The position numbers were made by a program, and so were the translations under genes. This document shows, piece by piece, positions 9,630 through 20,674 of a stretch of DNA of 50,866 nucleotides. Source of the DNA: Basidiobolus heterosporus B8920. Taxonomy: Eukaryota > Basidiobolomycota > Basidiobolomycetes > Basidiobolales > Basidiobolaceae. The notes beneath the pieces are model-generated. The model saw only the letters and a program-made list of their open reading frames with translations. It was not told the DNA's origin and searched no databases. The first letter of the stretch is position 1, and each line of letters begins with the position of its first letter. The stretch covers positions 1-50,866 of the forward strand of contig JNET01033470.1 in the NCBI GenBank assembly GCA_000697455.1, given 5' to 3'.

Positions 9630-11018
9630 ATGAACGAACATCAATCTGCCGCCCTACGTGAACTTCAATCACAATTCGTTCTTTCAAAGGAGAAACTTGG
9701 CGAGATCGTGGATGGTTTCCTGAAGGCTATGCACGAGGGTTTGGAGGCTGATGGTTGTAACTTGGCCATGATCCCAACATTCGTCACAGGACGCCCGACT
9801 GGCCAGGAAGTGGGTTCCTACTTGGCATTAGATCTTGGAGGCACCAACTTTCGTGTATGTCAAGTTGACCTGAAAGGAAATGGGGAATTTGTAACCGCTC
9901 AGCACAAATATGCACTTTCAACTGAACATAAGACTGGGGATGGAAAGATACTGTTTGATTTCCTTGCTGAGTGTGTTGAAGACTTTATTACTCAAGGTCC
10001 GCAGGCTGATCTTCTTAACCAAGCCTCGGTCATCCCTCTTGGTTTCACGTTCTCATTTCCTATTAGTCAAACTGCCATCAACCGTGGCAAACTCTTACGC
10101 TGGACTAAGAGTTTCACTACTACTAATGTAGTTGGGCACGATGTAGCTCAGTTGTTGCAAGATGCTTTGAACCGCAGACTGATGAGCAATGTCAGGGTTG
10201 TCGCCTTAGTTAATGACACTGTGGGTACCCTCTTAGCTGCTGCTTATACTGAACCCAGCACCAGTGTTGGTGTCATCTTTGGTACTGGAACCAACACCGC
10301 TTATATTGAGCGTGTTGACGATATTCCTAAATGGACTGGAGCCAAGGAAGATGCCGAGATGGCTATCAACATGGAATGGGGAGCCTTTGGTAACGACAAA
10401 AAGATTCTTCCAGTGACCCAATATGACAATCGTTTAGATAACACTTCACCTGAGCCATTCCGTCAAGTCTTCGAGAAGATGATCTCAGGATTGTACCTCG
10501 GAGAGATCACTCGTAACGTTTTGATCAATTTGATCGATCGTAATATTATCTTTGGGTCACACAGTTCAGTTGAAATGAACGAGCCTTTTAACTTCGATAC
10601 TGCTTATGTATCCTCCATTATTTCGGACAACAGTGCAGATTTAGAGGAGGTCAGATTGATTTTGGAGAACACTATGGGCATCCCTGAGACATCGGTCGGT
10701 GATCGCCTCTTGGTGAAATTAGTGGCACAACTTGTAGCTGACCGCGCTGCTCAACTTAGTGGTGCCGCTCTATCTGCCGTTCTCCTTAAAAGAAAGGATC
10801 TTTTGAACCAATGTGTTACGGTTGGTGTGGACGGTAGTGTATTTCAATTCTTACCCGGTTTTGAAGAAGCATTGCTTAAAGTGATGGAGCAACTTCTTGG
10901 ACCGGATGTTGCTGGCAATGTAAAGATAGTATTAGCTAAAGACGGTAGCGGGGTTGGTGCAGCCTTGACTGCTATGATGGCAATGAAGAAAATGGGTCTC
11001 AGTAAACATTCTGCGTGA
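9630..11018 (+). CDS. HXK: Hexokinase
   Basis: Phosphorylates glucose and related hexoses with ATP, the first step of glycolysis, in the cytosol. 462 residues, one exon, normal length for the family. Motifs by residue: LDLGGTNFR at 67-75 (phosphate 1), LGFTFSFPISQ at 137-147 (hexokinase signature), LVNDTVGT with catalytic Asp at 196, GTGTN at 218-222, NMEWGAFG near 248-254, and a C-terminal DGSGVGAAL adenosine-contact motif. An SXPX9-type yeast regulatory N terminus is not evident. It stands beside the hexose transporter array on the opposite strand, so uptake and phosphorylation genes are neighbours. Whether it prefers glucose (glucokinase) cannot be decided from sequence alone. Confidence 0.97.
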   Translation: MNEHQSAALRELQSQFVLSKEKLGEIVDGFLKAMHEGLEADGCNLAMIPTFVTGRPTGQEVGSYLALDLGGTNFRVCQVDLKGNGEFVTAQHKYALSTEHKTGDGKILFDFLAECVEDFITQGPQADLLNQASVIPLGFTFSFPISQTAINRGKLLRWTKSFTTTNVVGHDVAQLLQDALNRRLMSNVRVVALVNDTVGTLLAAAYTEPSTSVGVIFGTGTNTAYIERVDDIPKWTGAKEDAEMAINMEWGAFGNDKKILPVTQYDNRLDNTSPEPFRQVFEKMISGLYLGEITRNVLINLIDRNIIFGSHSSVEMNEPFNFDTAYVSSIISDNSADLEEVRLILENTMGIPETSVGDRLLVKLVAQLVADRAAQLSGAALSAVLLKRKDLLNQCVTVGVDGSVFQFLPGFEEALLKVMEQLLGPDVAGNVKIVLAKDGSGVGAALTAMMAMKKMGLSKHSA

Positions 11019-11200
11019 GCTCTACCATGAAGCTAGTTGTAAACAGGACCTACATTTTGGTGTAAATTTCAAACATTATTCATAAAGCATCCTTCATCTC
11101 TTTCGAATACCACAAATTTTGGGTCTTGTTTAATTCTAATGTTAACTATACAGTAATTTTGTTATTCCCACCCGAAATCCGCCAGAAAACCAGTTTGAGG

Positions 11201-12958
11201 TTAATCCAGTATGTGCAAGATGTAGATTAAGGAACATATCATGGTAAATATTCCAAAGGCATATTGGATAACAAGTACAGCTGAAACTTCCTTGGTGTCC
11301 CCGTCTGGACTAAAGAATTGAGTCAAGACCATGATGGATGTTGCAGTTGGTACACAGGAGGCAAACATGGCCAAAAACCTTAATGCTCGATCATCAGGTG
11401 AGATGACATGTAGCTTAAACACCAATGCTTGTACTAGAGCAATCCCTATGATGGGGGTGATCACTAGTTTCACAATTGCAAAGGAAATGGATATACGCAA
11501 TGGGATCGCTCTAATCTTCATGCGCGACAGGGCAGCACCCAAGTTACACAGCGATATGGGGAGATAGGCTCCACCTATCATTTGTATTAGTTCAAAGAGA
11601 AATGACAATGGCGGTTCAGACTGGTCTGCCGACACCTTAATAAACAACCGTTTGAGAGGTGGGGCCAAGCCAACAATAAGCCCTAAAATGATTGCGATAT
11701 TTGGAGGAGAGAAAATAACTCTAATCAAATCAATGATTCGATGTAATTTTGTATTCTCCCTTTCCCCGTTAGCTTTATCGAAGTCTCCTATGGTACTGTA
11801 AGTTCTGCGTGTACGAATGGATTTACCAGCTAGACTGAGATCGATCTTGTCCGCATCCAAAATTGGTTGAAAATCGGAGATGGATGTATATGTACGGGTA
11901 CGTGTCAGTGTTGGTCGAACTGGAGCTGCTTCGTAGATTGATGGTAATCGGAAACTGGGTACGGAACTCAGAGCAGATCCTTTCCGTGGACGACTGTATG
12001 TGTATTGGCTTGGGGTACTCGGAGAGCAAGCGGTGTACCCTTGTGGTCCGTATTGGAAGTAATCCGTTGTTACTTGATTTTTTTTATCGGATCCTATTGA
12101 ATTGAATGTCGATGTGATATTACGTTGGCCTGGAGTTGGTGGGCAGTACTGATGGTAATTCTTTTGAGGTTTAAAATAGTAACTCAGATCAAAGGAATCT
12201 CTTTCATCAGAGTCTTCCTCGACTTCAGGTTCTTCAAAGATTGGCGGAGGTGGAGGTGAAGCTGGTAGACATTTCTCGCTGTATGTAACTACTGGAGAGA
12301 CTGGAAAGCTATGGCCACGCTTGTAGGACGCTTCGTTTAGTATTTTTAACTTTTTACTTATTTTCGTGTCCCCTTTGGTAGTTGACGAGAGCGAAACATT
12401 GTCTACCTTTTCATCGCCTGTACCTATTTCCTGGTCTGACTCCCGATGCTTATGATCGCTTTCAACGAGCTTGTATCCACCGAGTGTAAATAGACTGAGA
12501 TTAAACATTACTATAAATACAGACATGTATGTTACTCCAATCTCTGCGTCGCCAGGTCGAAACGGTGCAGAATTTCCTAGAGTTGACATTACAGACAAAG
12601 GGAGATCTCCCCAATTTCCCCAAATTGAAGCAGCGACAAATCCGTTTCGAAAGCTCCTAGGTAATTTGAAAGCAAATCTGTATATAATCCCCCAGATCGC
12701 CCCTATTACGATATAGAACAATATCACTAATGCCAGGATCCCCATTTGTCCTAGGTTGCTTACTTGAATTGAGCGTACTAAATTGCCAAAGAGGAGGCAA
12801 GGAAGCAAAAGATTCACAATCATCTTCGATAACGCTTTGGCTGAGTTCTGGTTCAGGATACCCGTTCTGGCAAGAACAACTCCTAACCCAGCATTGATGA
12901 GTAGTTTTAAGACGGGCTTTGAAGAGCTCCATATAATATTAAGAATACCAAGTGCCAT
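11201..12958 (-). CDS. PIN-like membrane transport protein (auxin efflux carrier family)
   Basis: 585 residues, one exon. The N-terminal half has about five hydrophobic helices (residues roughly 8-160) with the phrase GNWGDLPLSVMSTLG, which resembles the conserved NWGNLPLA-type motif of fungal members such as yeast Ecm3 and YNL095C. A charged, Ser/Pro/Thr-rich loop of about 240 residues follows, with a run of prolines and several RTRT/RTRR stretches that could be phosphorylated. The C-terminal half, from about 408, has five more helices. The fungal proteins are thought to sit in internal membranes; the substrate is unknown. Start chosen because hydrophobic sequence begins at once and no upstream ATG is in frame nearby. 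Confidence 0.88.
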   Translation of the reverse strand: MALGILNIIWSSSKPVLKLLINAGLGVVLARTGILNQNSAKALSKMIVNLLLPCLLFGNLVRSIQVSNLGQMGILALVILFYIVIGAIWGIIYRFAFKLPRSFRNGFVAASIWGNWGDLPLSVMSTLGNSAPFRPGDAEIGVTYMSVFIVMFNLSLFTLGGYKLVESDHKHRESDQEIGTGDEKVDNVSLSSTTKGDTKISKKLKILNEASYKRGHSFPVSPVVTYSEKCLPASPPPPPIFEEPEVEEDSDERDSFDLSYYFKPQKNYHQYCPPTPGQRNITSTFNSIGSDKKNQVTTDYFQYGPQGYTACSPSTPSQYTYSRPRKGSALSSVPSFRLPSIYEAAPVRPTLTRTRTYTSISDFQPILDADKIDLSLAGKSIRTRRTYSTIGDFDKANGERENTKLHRIIDLIRVIFSPPNIAIILGLIVGLAPPLKRLFIKVSADQSEPPLSFLFELIQMIGGAYLPISLCNLGAALSRMKIRAIPLRISISFAIVKLVITPIIGIALVQALVFKLHVISPDDRALRFLAMFASCVPTATSIMVLTQFFSPDGDTKEVSAVLVIQYAFGIFTMICSLIYILHILD

Positions 12959-13736
12959 TTAAATATAAAAACGTTATGGAATCGGTTAGTTTTAGTGGGA
13001 GTATTTAGATTTTTGGTTAGTGAACTATATGAGATTATGTTGTTAGGTCATGGACAAACTCTCACTGGTTTGGAGTTCGAGTATTTATACCTTGGCTCCA
13101 ATATTCATTTTAAACAGATCACCGTAGAGTTGTTATGCGCAGGAAACTATATGATATACAGGTGAGTGTGTATCCTGCAATCCGAGACAGGTACATTTTA
13201 TTCAGGGCTTTACTTGGATGGAGTCATTGTGGCTGAGCTACAGACAACTCCTGGAGGGATACTAAAGTGTGGCTTAGCGTAGATTGAAATCTTCCACTCT
13301 GTCTGGAAGCTACGTAATATACTGTACTGTATAAATGTAGTCCACCCTTTTTTAACGACACTCTAGCTCTATTCAGCTCGACTATTGTATGAATCATGAA
13401 ATCTCTCTTTGGTCGAACTTGGGCAAATGAGGGCGCTGAAATATATGGATGCTTCAGCTAAAGGACGAGTTTGAAAGTGGTTTTGGTTAAGTTCAAGTTC
13501 GTTTACTTGATTTCTAGTAACTTGACAACGGGGAATAATGTCAAGAAAGAAGTTAGAATAATATGTAATCCCAGAAACTAGCATTGAAAAAGATTCCAAA
13601 CATTTTTTTGATTTTGTAAATGCTACAAAGTGGTGGAAATGGTGGGCTCTTAACAGATGGGCTAAAAGTAATTCCTCAAAAGAAAAGCAAAATATAGGAT
13701 CGATGAATTGAAAGAGTAGAAATATATCTGAGATCA
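12959..13736. other. Intergenic region between PIN-like gene and TPD3
   Basis: About 780 bp containing the promoter of the PIN-like gene and the 3' flank of TPD3 (both minus strand). Open frames here are short and show no family features. Confidence 0.5.
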
Positions 13737-16000
13737 TTAATTGGCCATCAATGCACGTTTGGCGAAGAACTTAACATCTGAATCCGAGTCTTCACTCAGT
13801 TGGAGTAAGGCAGGCTTGACCTCACCCTCGACAACAGACTCGGTTTCTGGAGATGACTTCAACAAGGGAATTAAAGTTTCTAATGACTTGGCGACGTTGA
13901 ATCGAATATTGGGAATGGGGTCGGAAATAAGGCTAGCAACGGTTGGCAAGATAGATTCTTTGATCACTTGTGGAGTAACAGCAGAGGCCATGGTCTATTG
14001 AATTGCACTATTTAAAATCAGTGCTCTTGGGAAATACTGCGCTAAACAACTTACCGTGATAGCGAAGATGGTTGTCATTCTGTACAGGTAATTGGGGTGT
14101 GCTGCCATAGCCAAGACCTTTGGAAGAATAGTTTGCTTGGCCCATTCCACACCGAAAACTTCTGTTAGTTTTTTTAAGTTGACGGTAGCGGCCTCACGAA
14201 TAGAATAGACACTATCTCCTAACCAAGACATGCACAGGTTGCCAAGCTTCTCATCAAAGAATTCAACGCCTAGCTGTTTTGCCAGCAATGGGATGTACTC
14301 GATAATTGCTAGTCTTACACGCCACTGCTTGTCTTCAGCTAACTCGACAATAGCAGGCAACAACGATTGAGAGAGTAACTCAATTCCGATAACTAAATAA
14401 CACAATAAATTAGAATGCTATGCGTAAGACCAGAAATCAGAAGCTTGGATCAACTTACTCTTATTAACTTGTTCCAATTTGGAAATGATGTTAAGTCTGA
14501 CGTCGGGGAACTCATCCTTGAGAAGAATCAAGAACAAAGGAAGAAGATGCTGGATGATGCTATTGAAATTGATAGAGTCGTTTAGAATAACACCTCATAC
14601 AGATCTTGTACTGGAGAACTTACTCTTCCTTGCCAAGGATTGGAGCCAAGCCACTAACATGAGAGGCAACGGAAGCTCTAACGTGTTGTGACTGGTCAGA
14701 AACAAGGTCCTTGAGATGTGGAAGTAGATGTTCAAGAACGTCCTCTTTGCCAATGATTTCTCCAAAACCTTATTTGAAAAAAATACACATTAGGTTATAT
14801 TATTGCCAAGACTAGTCAGCACATTGAATAATACTTACCAGGGACTTGGGAGGCAGCGGCACTACGAACTTCGCCCTCGCTATCTTGCAAAAAGCTGATG
14901 AAGAATGCAATGAGCTCTTGGTGAACAATACGCGCGCCAGCAGCCTTGCTAAGCTGAACGAAATTCTCGGCCACCATATATCTGACTCTCCAGGACTTAT
15001 CAGAGCAAAGAGAACGAATGATGTCTAGAAGCTTCTCTTCTGTCTCTTCGCTGGTCAAAACCTCGGCAATAGATATAAGATCCTCAACAGTGAGAAGACG
15101 GACAGAATCCTATAGGTGATCGATTAGTAAACCGATGCAGAGTTTGATTACCGATCAATCAAGATTTTTTCCTAACTTTACCTGTTCATCCTGTGCTAAT
15201 GTGCTAAACAATGGAATGATCTCTTGAACTACATGCTCCTTTTGAATCTTTTTGGTGAACTTGGCCAGGTTAGAAGCAGCAGCTCTACGAACCATCGGGG
15301 TGTCGTCATTACAAAGCTGAGCAAAAAGCTGTCTTAATTCAGCTTGGACAGCAGAGGAAGCCAAAGGATAAGCGGCAGCATAAAGACCAGCAGCGCTGGT
15401 ACGACTAGTAAACCAGTCACCAGCCGAAAGTCTACGAAGAAGAGGAATATAATGCTCATCTAGCTGTTGTTCATTCAAGGATTCACAGATCTTGGACAAT
15501 GACTCAACAGCCTATGGACATTATTGAGAAATTTAATCGAACGAGTGAGTAGTTATATTGAAAAAATACTAATAATAATAAATATACCTTGGTGCGAACT
15601 GAGGTTTCTTCAACTGCAGCTAAGTTTTCAAGAGTTTGCAGGATGACGTGTGCATAAGCTGGGCCACCAATATATTCAACAAAGTCGCCTAACTGCTCGG
15701 CCAAAGTAGTTAAAATTTCATCTTCGTCGTCCAGAGACTCTATATGCAATTTAAGAAGTTAATATCCAATATTGGCTGTAGTACGCAAAGTAAGGTAAAA
15801 TTGCGTTATTTAGGAGGAAAATAAACATATGTACCATTGAGAAATGGGATGAGTTCTTCCCTTGTTCTCTCAGGACCCAAGGCAAGAGCAATAGTAGAGA
15901 TGCTCTTAACAGCATTTAAGCGCAAGTTAACATCCTCGTGTTTTAATTCATCAATTAAAACTGCGACGGGGTAAAGTTCATCATTTTGTTCCATGTCCAT
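13737..16000 (-). CDS. TPD3: Protein phosphatase 2A scaffold subunit A (PR65)
   Basis: HEAT-repeat scaffold that holds the PP2A catalytic and B subunits. Eight exons, in gene order: 16000-15835, 15739-15588, 15511-15182, 15109-14839, 14768-14624, 14559-14459, 14392-14055, 13994-13737; all junctions GT-AG and phase-consistent, giving 586 residues (human about 589). Recognisable HEAT stretches include [32 protein letters not shown]-like repeat 7 text, [55 protein letters not shown] and [15 protein letters not shown]. It starts [20 protein letters not shown]; the upstream ATG was chosen over the second. It stands divergent from RPS3 across a 590-bp spacer. Confidence 0.96.
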
Positions 16001-16587
16001 GATTTCTATACTTTCAGAATGGTGTATTTGCTGTTTGCGTTACTTGGATCTTTTTACGCGTATAAAGATGTTGACGAACGGAAAATGTAAAATATAAAAC
16101 CAAAATAATGAGTACACTGCAACCTCTATCTGTCTAAGTTTACCCAACCTAAAACAAAACGCTTTTTTTCGCTAATATTGTACGTTTCGTACTTCTTGGT
16201 ATCCCTGATCACTCACCCTCATTCACTGGGAGCATAATTCGACCGGAACACGTGACTAAAGCTGCTTAATAGCATCTTATTGGATCCATTATTTTCCTAG
16301 CAAATGTAGATATTAATATTTATCGCGTTACAGAAATTTCCTCAGCATTCAAAATAAAGATTTACATCACTCGATATTTGCGCTTGAAATCACATATTTC
16401 TGTTTACTAGCCTTAACTGTTGACTAAACATGGAGGAAATATTTATGATGGATATTACTGAGATTAACAAATTAAATGGATCGAAAAAAAAGAAATGAAA
16501 AAAATTGTAGATCTTTGATGTGAATAGAATTCAGGCCAGTTATAATTTGAAAAAGTTGCAAAATGGATTTCTTTCTCTACTCCAAGC
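16001..16587. other. Divergent promoter region of TPD3 and RPS3
   Basis: 587 bp shared between two head-to-head housekeeping genes. AT-rich, with T- and A-rich tracts near the RPS3 start. No coding signal. No canonical TATA box stands out. Confidence 0.5.
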
Positions 16588-17646
16588 ATGGCTGCCCAAA
16601 TCTCCAAGAAGAGAAAGGTATGTTCACCACCTTCTCTGTTTTTCTAATTTATAGTTTAGGCATCCATCATTACGTTATAAATGCTCGAGGATTTTGTTGA
16701 ATCCTTAACCATTTTTTATCCATCCATCATTATTTTTCATTTGTGTAATGGTGTGAACGTCCTTTCATGATGATATTAAGCACATTCTGACACCTCTTGT
16801 TTGAACGCCTGTCCTTCGGGAAATGTGGCGTGATGCACGGAATTGACTTATATCTGATATAACCCCTTTGTTAATATTGATGTGCATTTGTTGATCTTTA
16901 TTCTCATCCTTTCTTTCATAAAGTTTGTCGCCGATGGCGTTTTCTACGCTGAACTCAATGAGTTCTTCACCCGCGAACTCGCTGAAGAGGGTTACTCCGG
17001 TGTTGAAGTCCGTGTAACCCCCGCTCGTACCGAAATCATCATCCGTGCTACTCGTACTCAAGATGTTCTTGGTGAGAAGGGTCGTCGTATTCGTGAATTG
17101 ACCTCCGTTGTCCAAAAGCGTTTCAACTTCCCCGAAAATACTGTCGAGCTCTACGCCGAAAGAGTTGCCAACCGTGGTCTCTGCGCTATTGCTCAATGCG
17201 AATCTGTTCGCTACAAGTTGCTTGCTGGACTTGCTGTCCGTCGTGCTGCTTACTCTGTTCTTCGTTTCGCCATGGAGTCTGGTGCTAAGGGTGCCGAAGT
17301 TGTCATCTCCGGCAAGCTCCGTGCCGCTCGTGCTAAGGCCATGAAGTTCGCTGACGGTTTCATGATCCACTCCGGTCAACCTGTCCGTGAGTACATTGAC
17401 ACTGCCGTTCGTCACGTTCTTCTCAGACAAGGTGTTCTTGGTATCAAGGTCAAGATTATGTTGGACTGGGATCCTTCAGGTAAGATCGGACCCAAGAACC
17501 CTCTTCCTGATATGATCACCGTCATGGAGCCCAAGGAAGAACCTGTCATCACTGAGCCCATTTCTGAGGATTTCGCCAAAAAGGCTGAAGCTCCTGTTGC
17601 CCAAGAAGCTACTGAAACTATTGAGCAACCCGTAGAAGCCCAATAA
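16588..17646 (+). CDS. RPS3: 40S ribosomal protein uS3
   Basis: Core protein of the small ribosomal subunit at the mRNA entry channel. Exon 1 is 16588-16617 and encodes only ten residues ([10 protein letters not shown]). The intron is 306 bp, long for this window. Exon 2 is 16924-17646. 250 residues, complete. The KH domain contains [13 protein letters not shown] (GXXG loop GEKG), followed by the S3 C-terminal domain with [19 protein letters not shown] and [14 protein letters not shown], then an acidic tail. Codon use is strongly biased to C-ending codons, as expected for high expression. AATAAA lies at 17670-17675. The intron may carry a snoRNA (separate entry). Confidence 0.97.
16767..16857 (+). 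ncRNA. Candidate C/D box snoRNA in the RPS3 intron
   Basis: Within the long RPS3 intron, ATGATGA at 16767-16773 fits the C box consensus RUGAUGA. CTGA at 16787-16790 could be D'. TGATG at 16831-16835 could be C', and CTGA at 16854-16857 could be D. The 91-nt span fits C/D snoRNAs, and RPS3 introns host U15 in vertebrates. Against this: no clear terminal stem flanks C and D. The segment before D contains ACGGAATTGAC, which could pair with the 18S motif near GUUAAUUCCG, but at a spacing that does not fit the D+5 rule well. Confidence 0.3.
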
Positions 17647-18205
17647 ACTTGTACAAATCCGTTTAAACGAATAAATTGATACACCCATTTTCAAGATACT
17701 CATTTGCATATTAATCCCAGTTAATAATCTTCATTTCCCGCCCGGGATCCATGATCGGGCCATTTCACAAACTCGGTTACATCGTGAATGTCATTTAAAG
17801 TTGCTCTTCCCAATTTAGGGAATTACTGACAGTCATTAGTATTTAACCATATCAAGCAAGCAGCAAGTAAATATCGGAATTTCTCGAATAATCACGATAT
17901 ATAAACATTGTCAGTGATTCTGAATAGATGTTGGGATAAATCCAATTTAACCTGTTTGTATTGCATGAGCTGAGTAATCTAAAAAGATGTGTTTCTCCCA
18001 CATAGTAACCAGAAGTGGAAGCTGGATCTTGTATCACCAAGTTTTTTTCGACATGGGGTTACCTGTTTGAGATAAAGAAGTAGCGCATTTTGGACTTTTG
18101 ATCAGCAATGGCGAGTATCATTGGATACTATCTTTACTTGACAAGTATCCTTGAGACCCTTTACGTATTAGTGTGTTTAGAGACCAAGTATTACTACTTA
18201 GCGCT
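17647..18205. other. Spacer between RPS3 and the ING gene
   Basis: 560 bp, AT-rich, containing the RPS3 3' end and presumably the ING promoter. No gene or repeat is recognised. Confidence 0.5.
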
Positions 18206-19506
18206 ATGGACCATATAATTGATTATCTTGATAGTAAGTATTTCCGAGTTAGCTTGCTTCACTGCGTACCGAACATCTCGTAGTTGCCAAAAACTAATTA
18301 GAATAATCCAACTAGCTCTTGATTCTTTGCCTTCAGAATTGCAACGTTTTTATACGGCATTCAAGGAGGTGGAGGCGATTTCAGAAAGTATATCAGTTTT
18401 TTACAATTTTCTTGGTTTTCTTTGTTTCTAAACAGAAAATACTCCCATACACACGTATTCTTTCCAGAATTCACCTCCAGTTTAGACGAAGAAATCGCCT
18501 CTTTTATTAACTTATCAACTGTAAACAATCTTAAAAAGCGTAGCCAAGCCATAAAAAGAGTGCATACCTACGTCAAACAAACGCTTGCACCCGAAGCAGA
18601 ACGAGTTCAGCTTGCAGATACTCTTCACGATACGGTGAAAATCTTATTACTTAAAGATTGCTTTTGTCAGGAAATTCACTAATTGAGCTTTTCCTCAGGT
18701 TCAAAAACATGTCGAAAGACTTGACAGAGATTGGAAAGGTTTCCTCGACAACGAAAATGCTGAGCAAATTCGTAGTGATGCTCGAAATATTGTAAACGTA
18801 GACGAGTCTATAAATCAAACTAGTAGTGGAGAAGAAAATTCCTCTGGCAAAAGAAAATCCACTCGAAATGAAAGAAGAAATGGTAAGGCTCAATCACAGT
18901 GATAAACCATATCTGAATTCAAGACGATAGTTTAGTATCATTTTACTTCGGGGACATGAATAGCAGACACTCCAGTCATTGCACTTACTTTTCTATTTCA
19001 TGATAGGGAGACGTAATCGTAAAGATGATTCGGGCACTCCCGAGTCAAATCTAGAGACCAATTGTAACGAGAAACCTACCAAGCCTCACAACCAAAACGG
19101 ATTTAAAGAGCATCGAAGCCATAGAAGAGAACGAGACGTGTCGCACAAAGAGAAAATCAAAAGAAGGTAAGCTTTAATGAAGTGCTTTTTGGTTTGAGAG
19201 GAATGGAGCGAACTCAACGTTTTTGGGCACGCAAAGTACGAACTCTCAAGAGTCACCGATCGACCCAAATGAACCCACGTACTGCTATTGTAATCAGATT
19301 TCTTTTGGAGAGATGATCGCTTGCGACAATGCGGAGGTAAATTGAAATTTGCAATTTGTTCCTAAGTGTCATTAATATTCACTCTGTAATCCTAGTGCGA
19401 AATTGAGTGGTTCCACTACCAGTGTGTGGATCTCAAAGCACCACCGAAAGGCGCATGGTACTGTAAAGAATGCCAATCGTTGATGAAGAAGCATAGGTCG
19501 AGATAA
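18206..19506 (+). CDS. ING-family chromatin protein with C-terminal PHD finger
   Basis: Inhibitor-of-growth proteins are subunits of histone acetyltransferase or deacetylase complexes and read H3K4 methylation in the nucleus. Proposed exons: 18206-18233, 18316-18387, 18468-18634, 18699-18882, 19007-19166, 19237-19336, 19396-19506 (273 residues). The N-terminal ING helices are recognisable ([19 protein letters not shown], then [17 protein letters not shown]). A basic, Ser-rich linker follows. The PHD finger has a C4HC3 pattern: [30 protein letters not shown], then WYCKEC. The acceptor of the fifth intron is uncertain: 19200 gives a 34-nt intron in frame, 19236 gives 70 nt. Yeast relatives are Yng1, Yng2 and Pho23; which one this equals is not clear. 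Confidence 0.9.
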
Positions 19507-19897
19507 TTTTATTGAGCCGCAAGCCAGTTGCATTGTATTTGAATTTGTTTCATTTCTGGATATACGAGTCTAGTGTCTTGGCATTTTTCTCGAATCCTTC
19601 CATCATGTAATATTTGTTGAACTACGCGCATTTCACTCACATTCTCGCACCGTTTTCATATTGTGGAGATACACTAAGTCATTCTGATACAAGGTAGATA
19701 TGAATTTGGCGCGTCTGGTCCTTGCCGAATAAACACCCCATTTGCAAATAGTAGGGTTGAGTGTAGTGTAGCATTGTGTGCATCTAACTGTGATTATATT
19801 CTTAGAAATAGATTTATTTGCGCCTAGTACTTCAAAATACCCGATTACATCCACGATTAAATAGCTAAGCATACGCATTGTTATCAATAATCCCCTC
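19507..19897. other. Convergent 3' spacer
   Basis: 390 bp between the convergent ING gene and the membrane protein gene. Nothing recognised besides AT-rich 3' flank sequence. Confidence 0.5.
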
Positions 19898-20674
19898 TTA
19901 ACTTAATGCCCATACAGCAAAGGCAAAAACCGAGCACAATATAACCACTGATACGAAGGACATCATCCGGTTGTAGCACTTCCATCGATATTCGATCTTT
20001 GAGTTGGGGACCCTCGGATATCGAGAACCAAACCACCACAGGGGCATCAGTAAAAACCCAAATAAGAAGAAATAAGTTCCTTTGGAAATGATATATCGTT
20101 GAGGTTCTATGTTGATATCTTCTATCGGAATGGACCGGGATAGTAGTTGTTGTTGACCTGATGTTGAATAGAATTTGGAAAGAGTATGTTCATTGTGAGT
20201 CTCTCTTTCCTTTCCTTTCTTACCGGTTTCTAGGCACTGAATGCGAGGAGAATACGAGTCGAAGTGGGTTGGTGGAGCAACGAGAATGGGTGGTGCAGAT
20301 GTAGATTGATATGAGTTAATAGACCTTGCCTGATACTGGCTACAAGTGGTGGATCGATTGATATTGATTGACCTGACCCTCATGGACTGCCTCAAGTAGT
20401 CAGCTGCGAGCTCATATTCCATTGTGCCTGGTCCATATCCAGCCTCCTCATGATGAATAGAGAAGCCGGGTAAGGGTACTTCATAGAAATCAGGAATTGG
20501 CTTGCGAACTTTGTACGCCTCGGGAGGAACAGTTAACGAGCTGGTAGTATAACGCTTTAAATCAACATCCTCTAAGGGACCAGGCCCTGTATGTCTATGG
20601 AGCTTGCTTGTTGGGTAACTCTCACAGAATTCGTCGTAATTATTCTTACCAGAGCTTGAAGTATTTGTGTACAT
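19898..20674 (-). CDS. Unrecognised protein with two C-terminal transmembrane helices
   Basis: 258 residues, one exon. I do not recognise a named family. The first 190 residues are polar, rich in Ser, Thr, Tyr and Pro (for example GPGPLEDVDLKRYTTSS and a PIPDFYEVPLPGFSIHHEE stretch), probably disordered and cytosolic. The last 65 residues form two hydrophobic helices joined by a basic loop: TYFFLFGFLLMPLWWFGSRYP, a KIEYRWKCYNRMM linker, then SFVSVVILCSVFAFAVWAL. The MPLWWFGS and WKCYNRMM phrases look like a conserved module of uncharacterised fungal membrane proteins; this is an impression from the sequence only. Start chosen at the first in-frame ATG. Confidence 0.75.
   Translation of the reverse strand: MYTNTSSSGKNNYDEFCESYPTSKLHRHTGPGPLEDVDLKRYTTSSLTVPPEAYKVRKPIPDFYEVPLPGFSIHHEEAGYGPGTMEYELAADYLRQSMRVRSININRSTTCSQYQARSINSYQSTSAPPILVAPPTHFDSYSPRIQCLETGKKGKERETHNEHTLSKFYSTSGQQQLLSRSIPIEDINIEPQRYIISKGTYFFLFGFLLMPLWWFGSRYPRVPNSKIEYRWKCYNRMMSFVSVVILCSVFAFAVWALS

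Noticed and set aside
16765-17684. Long minus-strand open frames opposite RPS3
   Set aside because: Produced by the C-ending codon bias of a highly expressed gene; the plus strand encodes an unmistakable uS3 protein.
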